From: an uncultured Woeseiaceae bacterium
Lineage (GTDB): Bacteria; Pseudomonadota; Gammaproteobacteria; Steroidobacterales; Woeseiaceae
DNA length: 64,000 nt
Reading direction: 5' to 3'
Assembly (NCBI GenBank): GCA_945787845.1
Contig: CALZJH010000005.1
Span: 1-64,000 of the forward strand
The notes beneath the pieces are model-generated. The model had not been told where the DNA came from and made no database searches. It saw only the letters and a program-made list of their open reading frames with translations. Made by a program: the position numbers and the translations under genes. Below, in pieces: positions 1-9,403 of the stretch. Position 1 is the stretch's first letter. Each line of letters starts with the position of its first letter.

Positions 1-38
1 GGTGGCTGCTGCGCTTAATACTCAAGGAGCGCAGCACT

Positions 39-440
39 ATGCACGAAGAAGACAACCTCGAAGGACTGCCCGATGAGCTGGTCACCGAACTCAAGAAGGC
101 CGACAAGACCGGGCCCCTGATCACGGCGAAAGTCGATCGATCGATCGCCAAGCTCGCCCACGAACAGTTCGAATCCCGACCGGAGAAGCGTCGTCGGGTC
201 GCGCCCGCATGGTATGCCGTTGCCGCCACAGTACTGCTTGCCGTGCTCGTGCTCCCGCTCGCCAGCCGCTTTGGCACGGTGGATGACGGGCTCTATGCCG
301 ACGTCGACAACTCGGGCCAGATCGATATCGCCGATGTCCTGACACTGGCACGCCGCGGCGGCGGCGAGATAACGCAGGCCGAGCTGGATGCCTTCGCCAT
401 GAGAGTCGTGTCGCTGGCCGACGCGGGAGACACGTCGTGA
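39..440 (+). CDS. Membrane protein with single dockerin-like calcium motif
   Basis: A 133-residue protein with a cytoplasmic basic N-terminal half, one membrane segment at about 57-77 and a short extracytoplasmic tail. The tail holds one dockerin/EF-hand-like loop at about 88-105 (ADVDNSGQIDIADVLTLARR: Asp88, Asp90, Asp96, Asp99 in calcium-ligand positions followed by a helix). Dockerins normally have two such loops; only one is clear here. An AAGGAG Shine-Dalgarno lies 9 nt before ATG 39. The frame stays open to the window edge, but a TAA at 16-18 in another frame probably ends the preceding gene. Its GTGA overlap with the next gene, which encodes a cohesin-like protein, suggests the two products interact (inference). 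The layout also resembles anti-sigma factors, but no zinc motif is visible. Confidence 0.7.
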   Translation: MHEEDNLEGLPDELVTELKKADKTGPLITAKVDRSIAKLAHEQFESRPEKRRRVAPAWYAVAATVLLAVLVLPLASRFGTVDDGLYADVDNSGQIDIADVLTLARRGGGEITQAELDAFAMRVVSLADAGDTS

Positions 441-889
441 TCGGCCGGCTGCATGTCATCGCTGTTCTGATGCTGCTTGCCGCGTCGTCGGCACTGGCCG
501 ATTCACCCGTCCGGTTTACGTCCGTCGATGTGTATATCGACGCTGCCGAACCGCTGGCCGCGTGGCAACTAGAGTTTTCCGCGATAAGCGGAGCGATGCA
601 GGTTGTCGGCGTCGAGAACGGTGAGAGCACAGCATTTGACGGAGCGCCCTACTACGACCGCGAGGCAGTGGAGAACGGCCGAGCGGATCGCATCGTCGTC
701 GCTGACTATTCGCTGCTGGATCAAGACGAATTGCCCAGCGGCCGAGTCCGCGTCACGACGCTGCACCTGATGCTGTCCGGCGATGAAACACCGGAATTCG
801 ACACGCGGCTGATCGTCGCATCGAGCTACCAGGGAAAGAGAATAGACGCAGAGATCAGTATCGAGGTCTCTGGAGGGAGTGAAGAATGA
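437..889 (+). CDS. Secreted cohesin-like protein
   Basis: A 150-residue product with a signal peptide of about 21 residues ending in ALA-DS, then a single beta-rich domain. The order of elements (AWQLEFSAISGAMQVVGVENG near 42-62, RIVVADYSLL near 84-93, a G-R-V-R-V-T-T-L-H-L strand) resembles the cohesin fold, in which a beta-sandwich binds a dockerin. The start is GTG 437, with GGGAGA 6 nt upstream, overlapping the preceding stop as GTGA; the 3' end overlaps the next ATG as ATGA. Translational coupling to a dockerin-like protein and a VIT/VWA lipoprotein supports one envelope complex. The cohesin assignment is by eye and moderate. Confidence 0.7.
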   Translation: MIGRLHVIAVLMLLAASSALADSPVRFTSVDVYIDAAEPLAAWQLEFSAISGAMQVVGVENGESTAFDGAPYYDREAVENGRADRIVVADYSLLDQDELPSGRVRVTTLHLMLSGDETPEFDTRLIVASSYQGKRIDAEISIEVSGGSEE

Positions 890-3087
890 TCAAGATCGAC
901 CGTAGATGGACTTATGGACTGACGGCACTTGTTGCCTCTGCCCTGGTAGTTGCCGGATGTGCAACCAGCGAGTTGGCAATACCCGACCCACCGCCTCCGT
1001 CCGAGCGCGATAGTAACCAGGGTGCCGACCAGGGCCTTGAGGAAATCGTCGTCACCGGCACGAAAGTCGAGCGCCCGCGTTCGCGACGTTACGGCGGACG
1101 CTCGGCCGATGGGGTAAGTGAGCCAACGGCTGGGTCCAGCAATATGATGGCGTTCTACGACCGCGCCGCACCTCGTGATTCCCTCCCCTATGCCGGCGAC
1201 GAAGAAATCTGGGTCATCCAGAAAGCGGCGGCAACTGAAGGCGCGGCATCGACCGACGACCCGGGTACCGGCTCCATGGTTGCCACCATCGATGCGGCGG
1301 AAGTGCCGCTGCCTCTGCAGCACACCGACGTACGCGCACAGATCAACGGCTATATCAGCGCCGTTAACGTGCGCCAGGAATTCACCAACCCCTTCGACAG
1401 CAAGATCGAAGCGGTCTACGTCTTTCCATTACCGGAAAAGGCCGCCGTCAGCGAGTTCCTGATGATCATCGGTGAACGCAAGATTCGCGGCATCCTGCGC
1501 GAGAAAGAGGAAGCCAGGGAGATCTACGAGGCCGCACGCTCGCAGGGCTACCGCGCGAGCCTCATGGTCCAGCATCGCCCGAATATCTTCGAGCAGAAGG
1601 TCGCCAACATCGAGCCCGGAAAATCGATCGACGTCGACATCAAGTACTTCCACACGCTCGCCTACAACGACGGCTGGTATTCGTTCGTGTTCCCGACCGT
1701 GGTTGGCCCGCGCTACAACCCACCCGGGCACAGCGACCCGATAAGGGCCCTGCCGCGCCAGGACACCACGACGCAGGACACGGGCGTGCGCTACCTGCGG
1801 CCGGACGAACGTTCCGGGCACGACATCAGCATCGATGTTTCGATCAGTGCCGGCGTGGAAATTGAGGAACTGCGCTCGACGCACAAGATCGTGGCGACTC
1901 AGGATGACGAGCAATCCGCCTCAGTCCAACTCGCGGCCGGCGCTACTATTCCGAACAGGGACTTTGTCCTCGACTTCCGGGTCGCGGGCGAAACGATGAA
2001 GTCCGATCTGCTGACCTACGTGGACCCGGAGACACAGCAAGGCTACTTCACGATGATGCTGTACCCGCCGGAAGTGACGGACAGCCTGGAACGCCGCAAC
2101 ATGGAGATGGTGTTCGTCATCGATGCGTCCGGGTCGATGAGCGGCACGCCGATGGATCAGGCGAAAGGTGCCGTGCTGGCGGCGCTCGATCACCTGCAGG
2201 AAGGCGATACGTTCCAGATCATCCGCTTCTCGGACAACGCCAGCCAGTTCGGCCAGGCACCTGTGCCGGCGACCAAGCAGAACATCAAGCAAGCGCGACG
2301 CTACGTGGAGAACCTCAATGGTGGTGGCGGCACGCAGATGATCGAGGGCGTGAAAGCAGCGCTCGACTTCCCGCACGACCCGGCAAGGCTACGCTTTGTG
2401 TCATTCCTGACCGATGGCTACATCGGCAACGAAGAACAGATCCTGGGTGAGGTGCACAAGCGCATTGGCGCCAGCCGAATATTCAGTTTCGGCGTTGGCT
2501 CATCGGTCAACCGTTACCTCATGGAGCGCATGGCCAAGATCGGCAAGGGCGCCGTGGCCTACCTCGGGCCGCAGGACTCCGGGTACGAAATCATGGACGG
2601 CTTCTTCAATCGCATCAGCCATCCGGCACTGACCGATGTACGCATCGACTGGCAGGGCATGGCGGTCAGCGACGTCTACCCTTCCGTGCTGCCTGATGTC
2701 TTCGTTGGGCGTCCGATTGTCGTGACCGGCAAGTACCTGGGTCACGCCAACGACGTTAGGGTGCTGGGCCGCCAGGGCAATGCTGACCACAGCGTCGTCA
2801 TCGAAAGCAGCAACGATACGAGCAGCGCACCCCAGCTCGCCAAGACCTGGGCGCGCATGCGGATCGCCGAGCTGGCGGATCGCAAAACCTGGAGCGCCGA
2901 TCCTTACGATGAGATCGGCGAAGAGATCAAAGCAACGGCGTTGCAGCATCAACTGATGTCTGACTACACGTCGTTCGTTGCCGTGGACACCTCGGAACGC
3001 ACCGAGGGCGAATACGGCACCACCGTGCACCAGGCCGTGCCGGTACCCGATGGCGTTCGCTACGAAACCACCGTCGAAGAAAACTAG
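886..3087 (+). CDS. VIT and von Willebrand A domain lipoprotein
   Basis: A 733-residue envelope protein. The N terminus is a lipoprotein signal with lipobox VAGC (Cys25). A Pro-rich linker follows with the motif LEEIVVTGTK (51-60), which looks like the TonB box of outer-membrane receptors. A vault/inter-alpha-trypsin (VIT) domain spans about 140-275 (VRQEFTNPF, VYVFPLPEKAAV, RPNIFEQKVANIEPG). A VWA domain begins near 405 and has a full MIDAS DASGS (Asp413, Ser415, Ser417) for Mg2+-dependent ligand binding. The C-terminal 150 residues have no recognised domain. VIT-VWA proteins are thought to mediate protein-protein contacts at the surface. The gene overlaps the cohesin-like gene by 4 nt and is followed 9 nt later by another lipoprotein gene. 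Confidence 0.9.
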   Translation: MIKIDRRWTYGLTALVASALVVAGCATSELAIPDPPPPSERDSNQGADQGLEEIVVTGTKVERPRSRRYGGRSADGVSEPTAGSSNMMAFYDRAAPRDSLPYAGDEEIWVIQKAAATEGAASTDDPGTGSMVATIDAAEVPLPLQHTDVRAQINGYISAVNVRQEFTNPFDSKIEAVYVFPLPEKAAVSEFLMIIGERKIRGILREKEEAREIYEAARSQGYRASLMVQHRPNIFEQKVANIEPGKSIDVDIKYFHTLAYNDGWYSFVFPTVVGPRYNPPGHSDPIRALPRQDTTTQDTGVRYLRPDERSGHDISIDVSISAGVEIEELRSTHKIVATQDDEQSASVQLAAGATIPNRDFVLDFRVAGETMKSDLLTYVDPETQQGYFTMMLYPPEVTDSLERRNMEMVFVIDASGSMSGTPMDQAKGAVLAALDHLQEGDTFQIIRFSDNASQFGQAPVPATKQNIKQARRYVENLNGGGGTQMIEGVKAALDFPHDPARLRFVSFLTDGYIGNEEQILGEVHKRIGASRIFSFGVGSSVNRYLMERMAKIGKGAVAYLGPQDSGYEIMDGFFNRISHPALTDVRIDWQGMAVSDVYPSVLPDVFVGRPIVVTGKYLGHANDVRVLGRQGNADHSVVIESSNDTSSAPQLAKTWARMRIAELADRKTWSADPYDEIGEEIKATALQHQLMSDYTSFVAVDTSERTEGEYGTTVHQAVPVPDGVRYETTVEEN

Positions 3088-3096
3088 GGAGCTGTA

Positions 3097-3915
3097 ATGA
3101 ACAAATGGATGACATGGGTATCGTTTCTACTCGTTTTGGCGCTGGTCAGTGGCTGCGGCGCTCACTACGTGACGCCAGGCGGCGGCCTCTCAATGGGCGC
3201 AATTGCTGGAGTCAGCGAACAGATTGACGGCGACATCAGCAGGCACTTTGAGACCAAACCTGCAGCGGCGTTCCCGGCACACATCGCGGTGGTGCGGATA
3301 CAGGACTCAGGCTATCGAACCAAAACGCAGCATGGCTACGGTCACGGCCGTTACTCGGTCGTCACAACGCGGGACATAGAGACGGACGAGGCCTTCGAGC
3401 GACTGCAGAAGCTGCCCGACGTTAATGGCGTAGCACCGATCGGACGCATGCTGGTGCCGGTGAACGCCAACTCAATCAAGGATCTGCGCATTCCGGCCGC
3501 CAGGCTGCATGCTGACATGGTGCTCGTATATTCAGTCGATACGTCCCTGTATGTCGACGGCAAGCAACTCGGACCATTGTCCGTGATCTCCCTGGGGCTG
3601 ATCCCCAATATGAAGGCACATGTAACGGCAACGGTCGCCGGCATGCTAGTCGATGTGCGGACCGGCTACATCTACGGCATGACGGAAGCTTCCGATACGC
3701 AGGCGCAACGCACGACGGTGTGGGAGACCGAAATCGCGATCGAAACAGCGCGCAAGAAGGCAGAGACGAATGCGTTTGAGGGGTTTGTCGGGGAGTTTGA
3801 GGAGATGTGGAGTGGTGTTGTGGATGTTTACGGAGATGCAGCCTTGGCGCACCGCAGTGATGGTGCACCCGGGAGCCGCTACCACACGATTCAACTGGGC
3901 ACTACGACGAACTGA
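3097..3915 (+). CDS. Conserved lipoprotein, unknown function
   Basis: A 272-residue protein with a lipoprotein signal peptide (lipobox LVSGC, Cys at about 20). The body contains a Gly/Tyr/His-rich loop (KTQHGYGHGRYSVV, about 77-90) and an alternating hydrophobic pattern suggesting a mixed alpha/beta fold. No catalytic motif is recognised. ATG 3097 has GGGAGC upstream, and the gene starts only 9 nt after the VIT/VWA gene, so it is probably the last gene of that operon and its product a partner in the same envelope assembly. It ends 7 nt from a convergent gene on the minus strand. Confidence 0.75.
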   Translation: MNKWMTWVSFLLVLALVSGCGAHYVTPGGGLSMGAIAGVSEQIDGDISRHFETKPAAAFPAHIAVVRIQDSGYRTKTQHGYGHGRYSVVTTRDIETDEAFERLQKLPDVNGVAPIGRMLVPVNANSIKDLRIPAARLHADMVLVYSVDTSLYVDGKQLGPLSVISLGLIPNMKAHVTATVAGMLVDVRTGYIYGMTEASDTQAQRTTVWETEIAIETARKKAETNAFEGFVGEFEEMWSGVVDVYGDAALAHRSDGAPGSRYHTIQLGTTTN

Positions 3916-3922
3916 GCTGCCC

Positions 3923-4981
3923 TTACGATGTAATCAACTTGAGCAGCTGCGCCGCAGGCCCGCCAACGATGAGGGGGCTGAGTAGTACCGCGGCATAAGG
4001 CAGTTTTTCGGCGATACCGGCGGTCATTTTTTGATTGGCAAGCCATTCGTTGATCTTTTCTGGCGTCTTCTCTTCTGCTTCTTGCAACGCTAGTGTTCGT
4101 GCGCGTCTGTAGAGAACGAAGATGGGTGGCAGGTAAATTCCGACTAGCACTAAGGTCCAGGCAGCCCCCAGGCTTGCAGCAAGGCCATCGATTAGTTGAT
4201 GCCAGGCTTCCCGGGCCGTCTCGTCAATAAATATGCCGGGCAAACGATGCATCGCACTTGCGAAAACGACTCCGGCGACAAGCATGGTCGCACCTGCCAA
4301 CAACGCTCTGTTCAAATGCCGGAATTGATCCTTCAGGTGTATCGCTGCACTCTCGTCCAGTGTTTTTTTGTCGGCCAATGCAGAAGAAGCCGCTGCCATG
4401 AAGAAAATGGTGACGGCAAGGACCATTGGCGTAAAGAGATTAAGCAGGAGGCCTGCATGAGACATATCCAACAGGTCAAAAGTCCGATTCAATATCGGTT
4501 TGAACGCGACAACTGTGAACGGGTCTTTCGCAAAGCTCGCGTAGCCGACGAGTATGGTGCTCGCTACGGTCGCCACGATTACCATCCGGAAGCTTGTCGC
4601 TTTGCTGGCGCGGAGTGAGGCACGGATTATGTCGGCAAGTACATAAATCGCCCCACCGAAGGCCAGCACAAGAAACGCACCCGTTACACTCCAGCCGAGA
4701 AGGGCGTTGGTCGCATGTAAAGACCCACTAGCTGCAAAGCCATGGGCAGGCAGTTCGACCGCACTTAATCCGACGTCGATACCCTGTATGTTCGATTCAA
4801 TAAAGAACAATCGATACACACCATAGGCGATCAATCCGCCCCATATCGGGCTCCCTACAGCTGCCCAGCTGCGGAATCGACTGCTGATTCGGGATCCGCT
4901 ATCGCCTTTCGTCGGAGTAGTTGTCACTGGGATCACCCTAGTACGGACTCGACACAGTAAATCCTCGGCTCGCTGTGACAT
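3923..4981 (-). CDS. Polytopic membrane protein, unknown
   Basis: A 352-residue integral membrane protein. About seven hydrophobic segments are visible, near residues 45-62, 92-115, 132-150, 172-196, 226-246, 270-292 and 325-345. A soluble amphipathic stretch (YRRARTLALQEAEEKTPEKINEWLANQ) precedes the last segment. The N-terminal 40 residues are polar and basic, so the true start may be internal. No transporter signature or catalytic residue is recognised. The gene stands alone: convergent with the lipoprotein gene and divergent from the small membrane gene at 5096. Confidence 0.6.
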   Translation of the reverse strand: MSQRAEDLLCRVRTRVIPVTTTPTKGDSGSRISSRFRSWAAVGSPIWGGLIAYGVYRLFFIESNIQGIDVGLSAVELPAHGFAASGSLHATNALLGWSVTGAFLVLAFGGAIYVLADIIRASLRASKATSFRMVIVATVASTILVGYASFAKDPFTVVAFKPILNRTFDLLDMSHAGLLLNLFTPMVLAVTIFFMAAASSALADKKTLDESAAIHLKDQFRHLNRALLAGATMLVAGVVFASAMHRLPGIFIDETAREAWHQLIDGLAASLGAAWTLVLVGIYLPPIFVLYRRARTLALQEAEEKTPEKINEWLANQKMTAGIAEKLPYAAVLLSPLIVGGPAAQLLKLITS

Positions 4982-5095
4982 TCTGTCAATTCTGGGATTT
5001 ACTTACCAGAAGCGGCAGAAATTGAGAATCGTCTGCATATACTGGACCCTTGAAGGCATCTGTTTCTTCACCCACATTGGATCAGGAGATTGACC

Positions 5096-5401
5096 ATGAG
5101 CATCGTCAGGAGAATCTTTTTGCGGATACGCCGCAGAGTCCCCAGGTACAGAACCTGGGAGGAAATGCCGACCGGCTGGCTGCTGTATTTCCTGGTTAGC
5201 ACCGCAATACCCGTCGGATTAGGCGCCGCGCTGTTAGTGTCGATCGTCCCCGAGCTGTATCAAACGAGCCAGGCATACGGGATCGGCTTGCTGGGCGCGC
5301 TAATCTGGGGCTACCTCGGCGTCATCGCAGGTGGTCTCTGGTTCGGGCGCAACCTCATGAAGCGTTGCAGCGAGCTGATCTACGAGCGCTGTTTCCGTTA
5401 G
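5096..5401 (+). CDS. Small membrane protein, unknown
   Basis: A 101-residue protein with a very basic N terminus (RRIFLRIRRRVPRYR) and two strong hydrophobic segments at about 27-50 and 60-82. The ATG at 5096 is preferred over the in-frame TTG at 5090 because AGGAG lies 7 nt before it. The basic start predicts both termini in the cytoplasm. It is monocistronic: divergent from the gene at 3923 and separated from the RND genes by 105 bp that contain a hairpin. No family is recognised. Confidence 0.6.
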   Translation: MSIVRRIFLRIRRRVPRYRTWEEMPTGWLLYFLVSTAIPVGLGAALLVSIVPELYQTSQAYGIGLLGALIWGYLGVIAGGLWFGRNLMKRCSELIYERCFR

Positions 5402-5417
5402 GGAATAAAATGGCTCG

Positions 5418-5439
5418 ACCCCTATATCTGGCTAGGGGT
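5418..5439. other. Hairpin in gap before RND genes
   Basis: ACCCCTA (5418-5424) and TAGGGGT (5433-5439) form a perfect 7-bp stem with an 8-nt loop in the gap between the small membrane gene and the efflux operon. There is no U-run after it, so it could be a weak terminator, a leader structure or an operator. Confidence 0.35.
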
Positions 5440-5506
5440 AAGTCCGAATTGCACCCGCGAGAAATCCGGCGCATACAGGTCTGCTGGGGTGGATTGGATT
5501 CGTGAC

Positions 5507-6286
5507 ATGAAACAACACACCGTGCTACCTGCGATCCTGTTGCTGGTCTGTTCTGTCTCGCATGCACAGGATCCCGCCGATCAATTCCGCGCAACGTCGA
5601 CCGGCGTGGTCATGGCGGAGCGAAGCGTCACATTGTCAGCCAAGATCGTCGGCCGGGTGTCGTCGGTTAATGTCGAAGAAGGCGACCGGGTCGATGCCGG
5701 CGACGTTCTCGTCGACATCGAGGACGCGGAGCTGCGCGCCAACCTCGCGGCCGCGCAAGCCCGGCTGAGGATGGAGGAGCTCAACCGGGCACACCAGGAC
5801 AAGCTCGCTGAGCGCATCAGGAACCTGCGCGAGCAGGGCACCGTATCCGCGGAGAACCTCGACGACGCCAACTTCAAGGTCGACGCCGCCGAGCAATCCG
5901 TCGCAAGTGCGAGAGCGGAAGTCGCACGCGCCCGCGCCATGCTCGCCGAGACCAAGATCAGGGCGCCGTTCGCCGGTGTCATCATTCGCAAAGACGTTGA
6001 GCCCGGCGATGTCACGGCCCCCGGCACGTCCCTGCTCGTCCTGGAGGATCACAGCAGTCTGAAACTCCGCACGAGCGTCAAGGAACAGGACATTGTTCGC
6101 ATCGAGACCGGCCAGACGGTTACTGTAACCATCGATGCGCTTGATAGCCTGACCCTGACTGCGACCGTGACGAAGATCATCCCGTCGGGCGACTTATCCA
6201 CACATGAGTTCGTCGTCGAGGCCACGCTTCCCGAGCACGACGACGTATACCCGGGCATGTTCGGCAAGGCGACGTTCGCGCGCTAG
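5507..6286 (+). CDS. RND efflux periplasmic adaptor (membrane fusion protein)
   Basis: A 259-residue HlyD/AcrA-type adaptor that would join an inner-membrane RND pump to an outer-membrane channel. It has a signal peptide of about 20 residues (ends SHA-QD), a lipoyl half-motif (VGRVSSVNVEEGDRVDAGDVLV, split around residues 43-64), an alpha-helical hairpin at about 75-135, the second lipoyl half (KIRAPFAGVIIRKDVEPGD, near 145-163) and a beta-barrel domain. ATG 5507 is chosen over GTG 5489 because it places the signal peptide at the N terminus. It is short for the family (often 350-400), lacking an extended membrane-proximal domain. The pump gene follows after 12 nt; no outer-membrane factor is present in the window. 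Confidence 0.9.
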   Translation: MKQHTVLPAILLLVCSVSHAQDPADQFRATSTGVVMAERSVTLSAKIVGRVSSVNVEEGDRVDAGDVLVDIEDAELRANLAAAQARLRMEELNRAHQDKLAERIRNLREQGTVSAENLDDANFKVDAAEQSVASARAEVARARAMLAETKIRAPFAGVIIRKDVEPGDVTAPGTSLLVLEDHSSLKLRTSVKEQDIVRIETGQTVTVTIDALDSLTLTATVTKIIPSGDLSTHEFVVEATLPEHDDVYPGMFGKATFAR

Positions 6287-6298
6287 GCATCTGCGATC

Positions 6299-9200
6299 AT
6301 GAAAAGTGCAATACGCTTTTTCGCCAACCAGCCGACCCTTGCGTATGTTCTGACTTTCCTGATCATCTTTCTCGGCGTCAGCGCATTGACCGTTATTCAG
6401 CGCGACAACTTTCCCAGCGTGGACCTTCTCGAGATGACGGTAACCACGCGGTACCCTGGCGCGTCCCCGGAAGATGTCGAGCTCAACGTAACCAATGAGA
6501 TCGAAGAAGAGCTGAAAGAAGTCGACGGCATCGACAAGTACACGTCGTTCTCGATGGAGAACATCTCGATCGTCCATATTTGGATCGATCGCGAAATGCG
6601 AGACAAGGAAAAGGTAAAGGCCGACGTCCGGGACGCCGTGTCCCGGGTCTCCGACCTGCCGGTCGAGGTCGATGAAGATCCCGTCGTCGAAGAGATCACA
6701 ACGTCAACGGCTATCCCGGTTATCGAGGTCGGCCTGACAGGCGATGTGCCGTACAGCGAACTACGAGAAGTGGCCCGTCGTGCAGAAAAAGCGCTGTTGA
6801 ACGTGCCGGGCGTGCGTAGCGTCACGAAGTACGGCTACCTGGACCGCGAGATCAAGGTCGAGATCGGCCAGGACGCGCTTGAGCGCTTCCAGGTGGCGTC
6901 GCACGAGATCGTAAGCGCGATACAAAACCGCAATATCCGCGCAACCGGCGGATCCTTCGAGTCTTACACAAGCGAAAAAAACATTGTCACGCTGGCCGAG
7001 TTTGAAGACCCGATGGAAGCCGCCGAAGTCATCGTGCGTATTAGCGAAGGCGGCTCGACCATTCGCGTCAAGGACGTTGCGGTGCTGCGCGACGACTTCG
7101 AGCCCGCCAAGGTCCTGTCACGAATCAACGGGACGCCGTCGATTTCGTTCGTCATTTTCAAGAAAGAGTCCTCCGACATCATACGTACGGTAAAGGCCAT
7201 CAGACAGCTCGTCATGGACAGCCAGGATCAGCTACCCGACGGTATCAGCATCGAGTTTTCCAATGACCGGTCCAGGCTTGTCACCAACCGGCTCAACGTC
7301 GTGTTATCGAACGGACTGATCGGTCTGGCGCTGGTCATGCTGATGCTCACGCTGTTCCTCAACTGGCATTCAGCGTTTTGGGTCGCCCTGACCATCCCGG
7401 TCGTGTTGCTGGGCACACTGTTCCTGCTGCCGGTCTTTGGCGCCTTCCTGGATACGATTGCAATGGGCGCGATGATCCTCGTTATCGGCATCATCGTCGA
7501 CGATGGCATCGTGGTGGCAGAGAACATCTGGCACCATCGCGAGCACGGCATGACGCCGCTCGATGCGGCCGTCGAAGGCACCTACGCGGTGGCCAAGCCC
7601 GTCATCACGACGGTCATCACGACGGCGCTGGCCTTCATGCCCATGTTCTATATGAGCGGCGTGCTGGGCGACTTCGTCTTCGTCATTCCACTCGTGGTCG
7701 TACTCGCGCTGACGATATCGATCGTCGACACGCTGTTCATTATGCCGGCCCACCTGATTTCCCGATCTCATGCTGAAGGTAAGACGTCTCGCATGCAGAC
7801 CAGCGACTGGTTCGTGCGCTTTCGCGAGCGCTTTGGGAATGTTCTTCACAAGCTCCTGCCCAGGCGCTATAGCGTCGCGGGCGTGTTCGTTGCGCTGTTG
7901 CTGGCGGCGTCATTCTACGCAGCCAGGTACATGGACTTCGTACTGTTTCCCACGCAATCCGCGGACGAGTTCTACATCCTGGCCGAATTGCCCAGTGGAT
8001 CGTCGTTGGAACACACGGCAGAGAAGTTGCAGGACGTCGAGGCACTGGTCGCCGCGTTGCCCGAACGGGAACTGGACTCCTTCACGACGCGCATTGGCAC
8101 GCATGACTTCCACAATCCCGGTGAGAATGAAAACTGGGGCCTGCTTAGCGTCTACCTGACTGCCTTCGCAAAGCGTGACCGCAATGCCGACGAAATCGTC
8201 GATTCGCTGCGGACTCAGAGCGCCCTGCTCGAAGGCTTCGACAGCATTGTTTACAGCATCGACAGCGGCGGACCGCCTGTCGGGCGGCCGGTTCAGATAC
8301 GCGTCATTGGCAGTGACGATGAACAACGCCGTGCATTGGCCGCCGCAGTCGTCGCGCAGCTGCAGGTCATCGACGGGGTTTCCGATATTGAGCGCGACGA
8401 CAAAGCCGGCAAAGAACAGATCGTCGTCGACCTGGACTACATTCGGCTTGCCGAGCACGAGTTGAGCGTCGCCGATGTCGCGAAGAACCTGCGGCTCGCC
8501 TACGACGGTGAGATTGTGACGTCGGTGCGCTACGGCGACGAAGACGTCAAATTCCGCGTCATACTCGAGGAAGAAGCGCGTGGCTCGGCAGAGGTTCTGG
8601 GCAAGCTCATCATTCCGAATCGCTATGGCCGCTTCGTCGAACTTCAGGAGGTTGCCAGTTTCCGCATGGCGCCGGGGCCGTCGAATCTACACCACTATGA
8701 CAACGAGCGAACGATTACGGTCACAGCAAATATAGACAAGGAAGAAACGACATCGCTACTCGCAACCACCGCGGTGCTGGATGCCATCGACGTGCAGCGC
8801 GACTGGCCGGGGATGCGCATCGTGGCCGGTGGTGAGACAGAAGAGACGCAAAAGTCGATGGGCAGCCTGGCCGTCGCATTTGCTGTTGCTGCCGTGGGCA
8901 TTTACCTGGTGTTAGTGCTGCTCTTTAACTCGCTTGTACAGCCAGTGATCGTCATGGTCGCCGTACCGTTCGGGCTGATCGGTGTCATCTTCGCGTTTGC
9001 GGTCCATGGACAGGCCATCGGATTCCTGGCCATGCTCGGTGTCATAGGTCTCGTTGGTATTGTCGTCAACGACTCCCTGATTCTCGTCAACCTCGCGAAC
9101 AGTTTGCGCCGCACCGACACCGACGCCTCCCTGAACGAGATCATCGTCGACGCAACCAAACACCGCCTGCGCCCGATACTGCTGACTTCGGTTACGACGG

Positions 9201-9403
9201 TTGCGGGCCTCTTGCCGATGGCCTACGGCCTTGGCGGCTCCGACCCATTCTCAGCACCGATGGCCCTGGCGATGGGATACGGAATCCTGTTCGCGACGCC
9301 GTTGACGCTTGTGCTGTTGCCTTGCCTGCTGCTGATACAGAACGACCTGAAGAGCCTGGTTCACAGTACCGCAGCTCGTGTGGCTGGCAGATCGGTAAAC
9401 TGA
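6299..9403 (+). CDS. RND efflux pump, AcrB-type inner-membrane transporter
   Basis: A 1034-residue proton-driven exporter of the AcrB/HAE family. Features in order: TM1 (13-31), a large periplasmic loop, TM2-6 (about 335-500) with the TM4 proton-relay motif GIIVDDGIVVAEN (adjacent Asp pair, as in AcrB Asp407/408), a second periplasmic loop, and TM8-12 (about 860-1020). Full family length with no frameshift. It forms a two-gene unit with the adaptor. The substrate cannot be told from sequence: these closest resemble uncharacterised multidrug, lipid or metabolite exporters. No dedicated repressor gene is adjacent. Confidence 0.95.
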   Translation: MKSAIRFFANQPTLAYVLTFLIIFLGVSALTVIQRDNFPSVDLLEMTVTTRYPGASPEDVELNVTNEIEEELKEVDGIDKYTSFSMENISIVHIWIDREMRDKEKVKADVRDAVSRVSDLPVEVDEDPVVEEITTSTAIPVIEVGLTGDVPYSELREVARRAEKALLNVPGVRSVTKYGYLDREIKVEIGQDALERFQVASHEIVSAIQNRNIRATGGSFESYTSEKNIVTLAEFEDPMEAAEVIVRISEGGSTIRVKDVAVLRDDFEPAKVLSRINGTPSISFVIFKKESSDIIRTVKAIRQLVMDSQDQLPDGISIEFSNDRSRLVTNRLNVVLSNGLIGLALVMLMLTLFLNWHSAFWVALTIPVVLLGTLFLLPVFGAFLDTIAMGAMILVIGIIVDDGIVVAENIWHHREHGMTPLDAAVEGTYAVAKPVITTVITTALAFMPMFYMSGVLGDFVFVIPLVVVLALTISIVDTLFIMPAHLISRSHAEGKTSRMQTSDWFVRFRERFGNVLHKLLPRRYSVAGVFVALLLAASFYAARYMDFVLFPTQSADEFYILAELPSGSSLEHTAEKLQDVEALVAALPERELDSFTTRIGTHDFHNPGENENWGLLSVYLTAFAKRDRNADEIVDSLRTQSALLEGFDSIVYSIDSGGPPVGRPVQIRVIGSDDEQRRALAAAVVAQLQVIDGVSDIERDDKAGKEQIVVDLDYIRLAEHELSVADVAKNLRLAYDGEIVTSVRYGDEDVKFRVILEEEARGSAEVLGKLIIPNRYGRFVELQEVASFRMAPGPSNLHHYDNERTITVTANIDKEETTSLLATTAVLDAIDVQRDWPGMRIVAGGETEETQKSMGSLAVAFAVAAVGIYLVLVLLFNSLVQPVIVMVAVPFGLIGVIFAFAVHGQAIGFLAMLGVIGLVGIVVNDSLILVNLANSLRRTDTDASLNEIIVDATKHRLRPILLTSVTTVAGLLPMAYGLGGSDPFSAPMALAMGYGILFATPLTLVLLPCLLLIQNDLKSLVHSTAARVAGRSVN

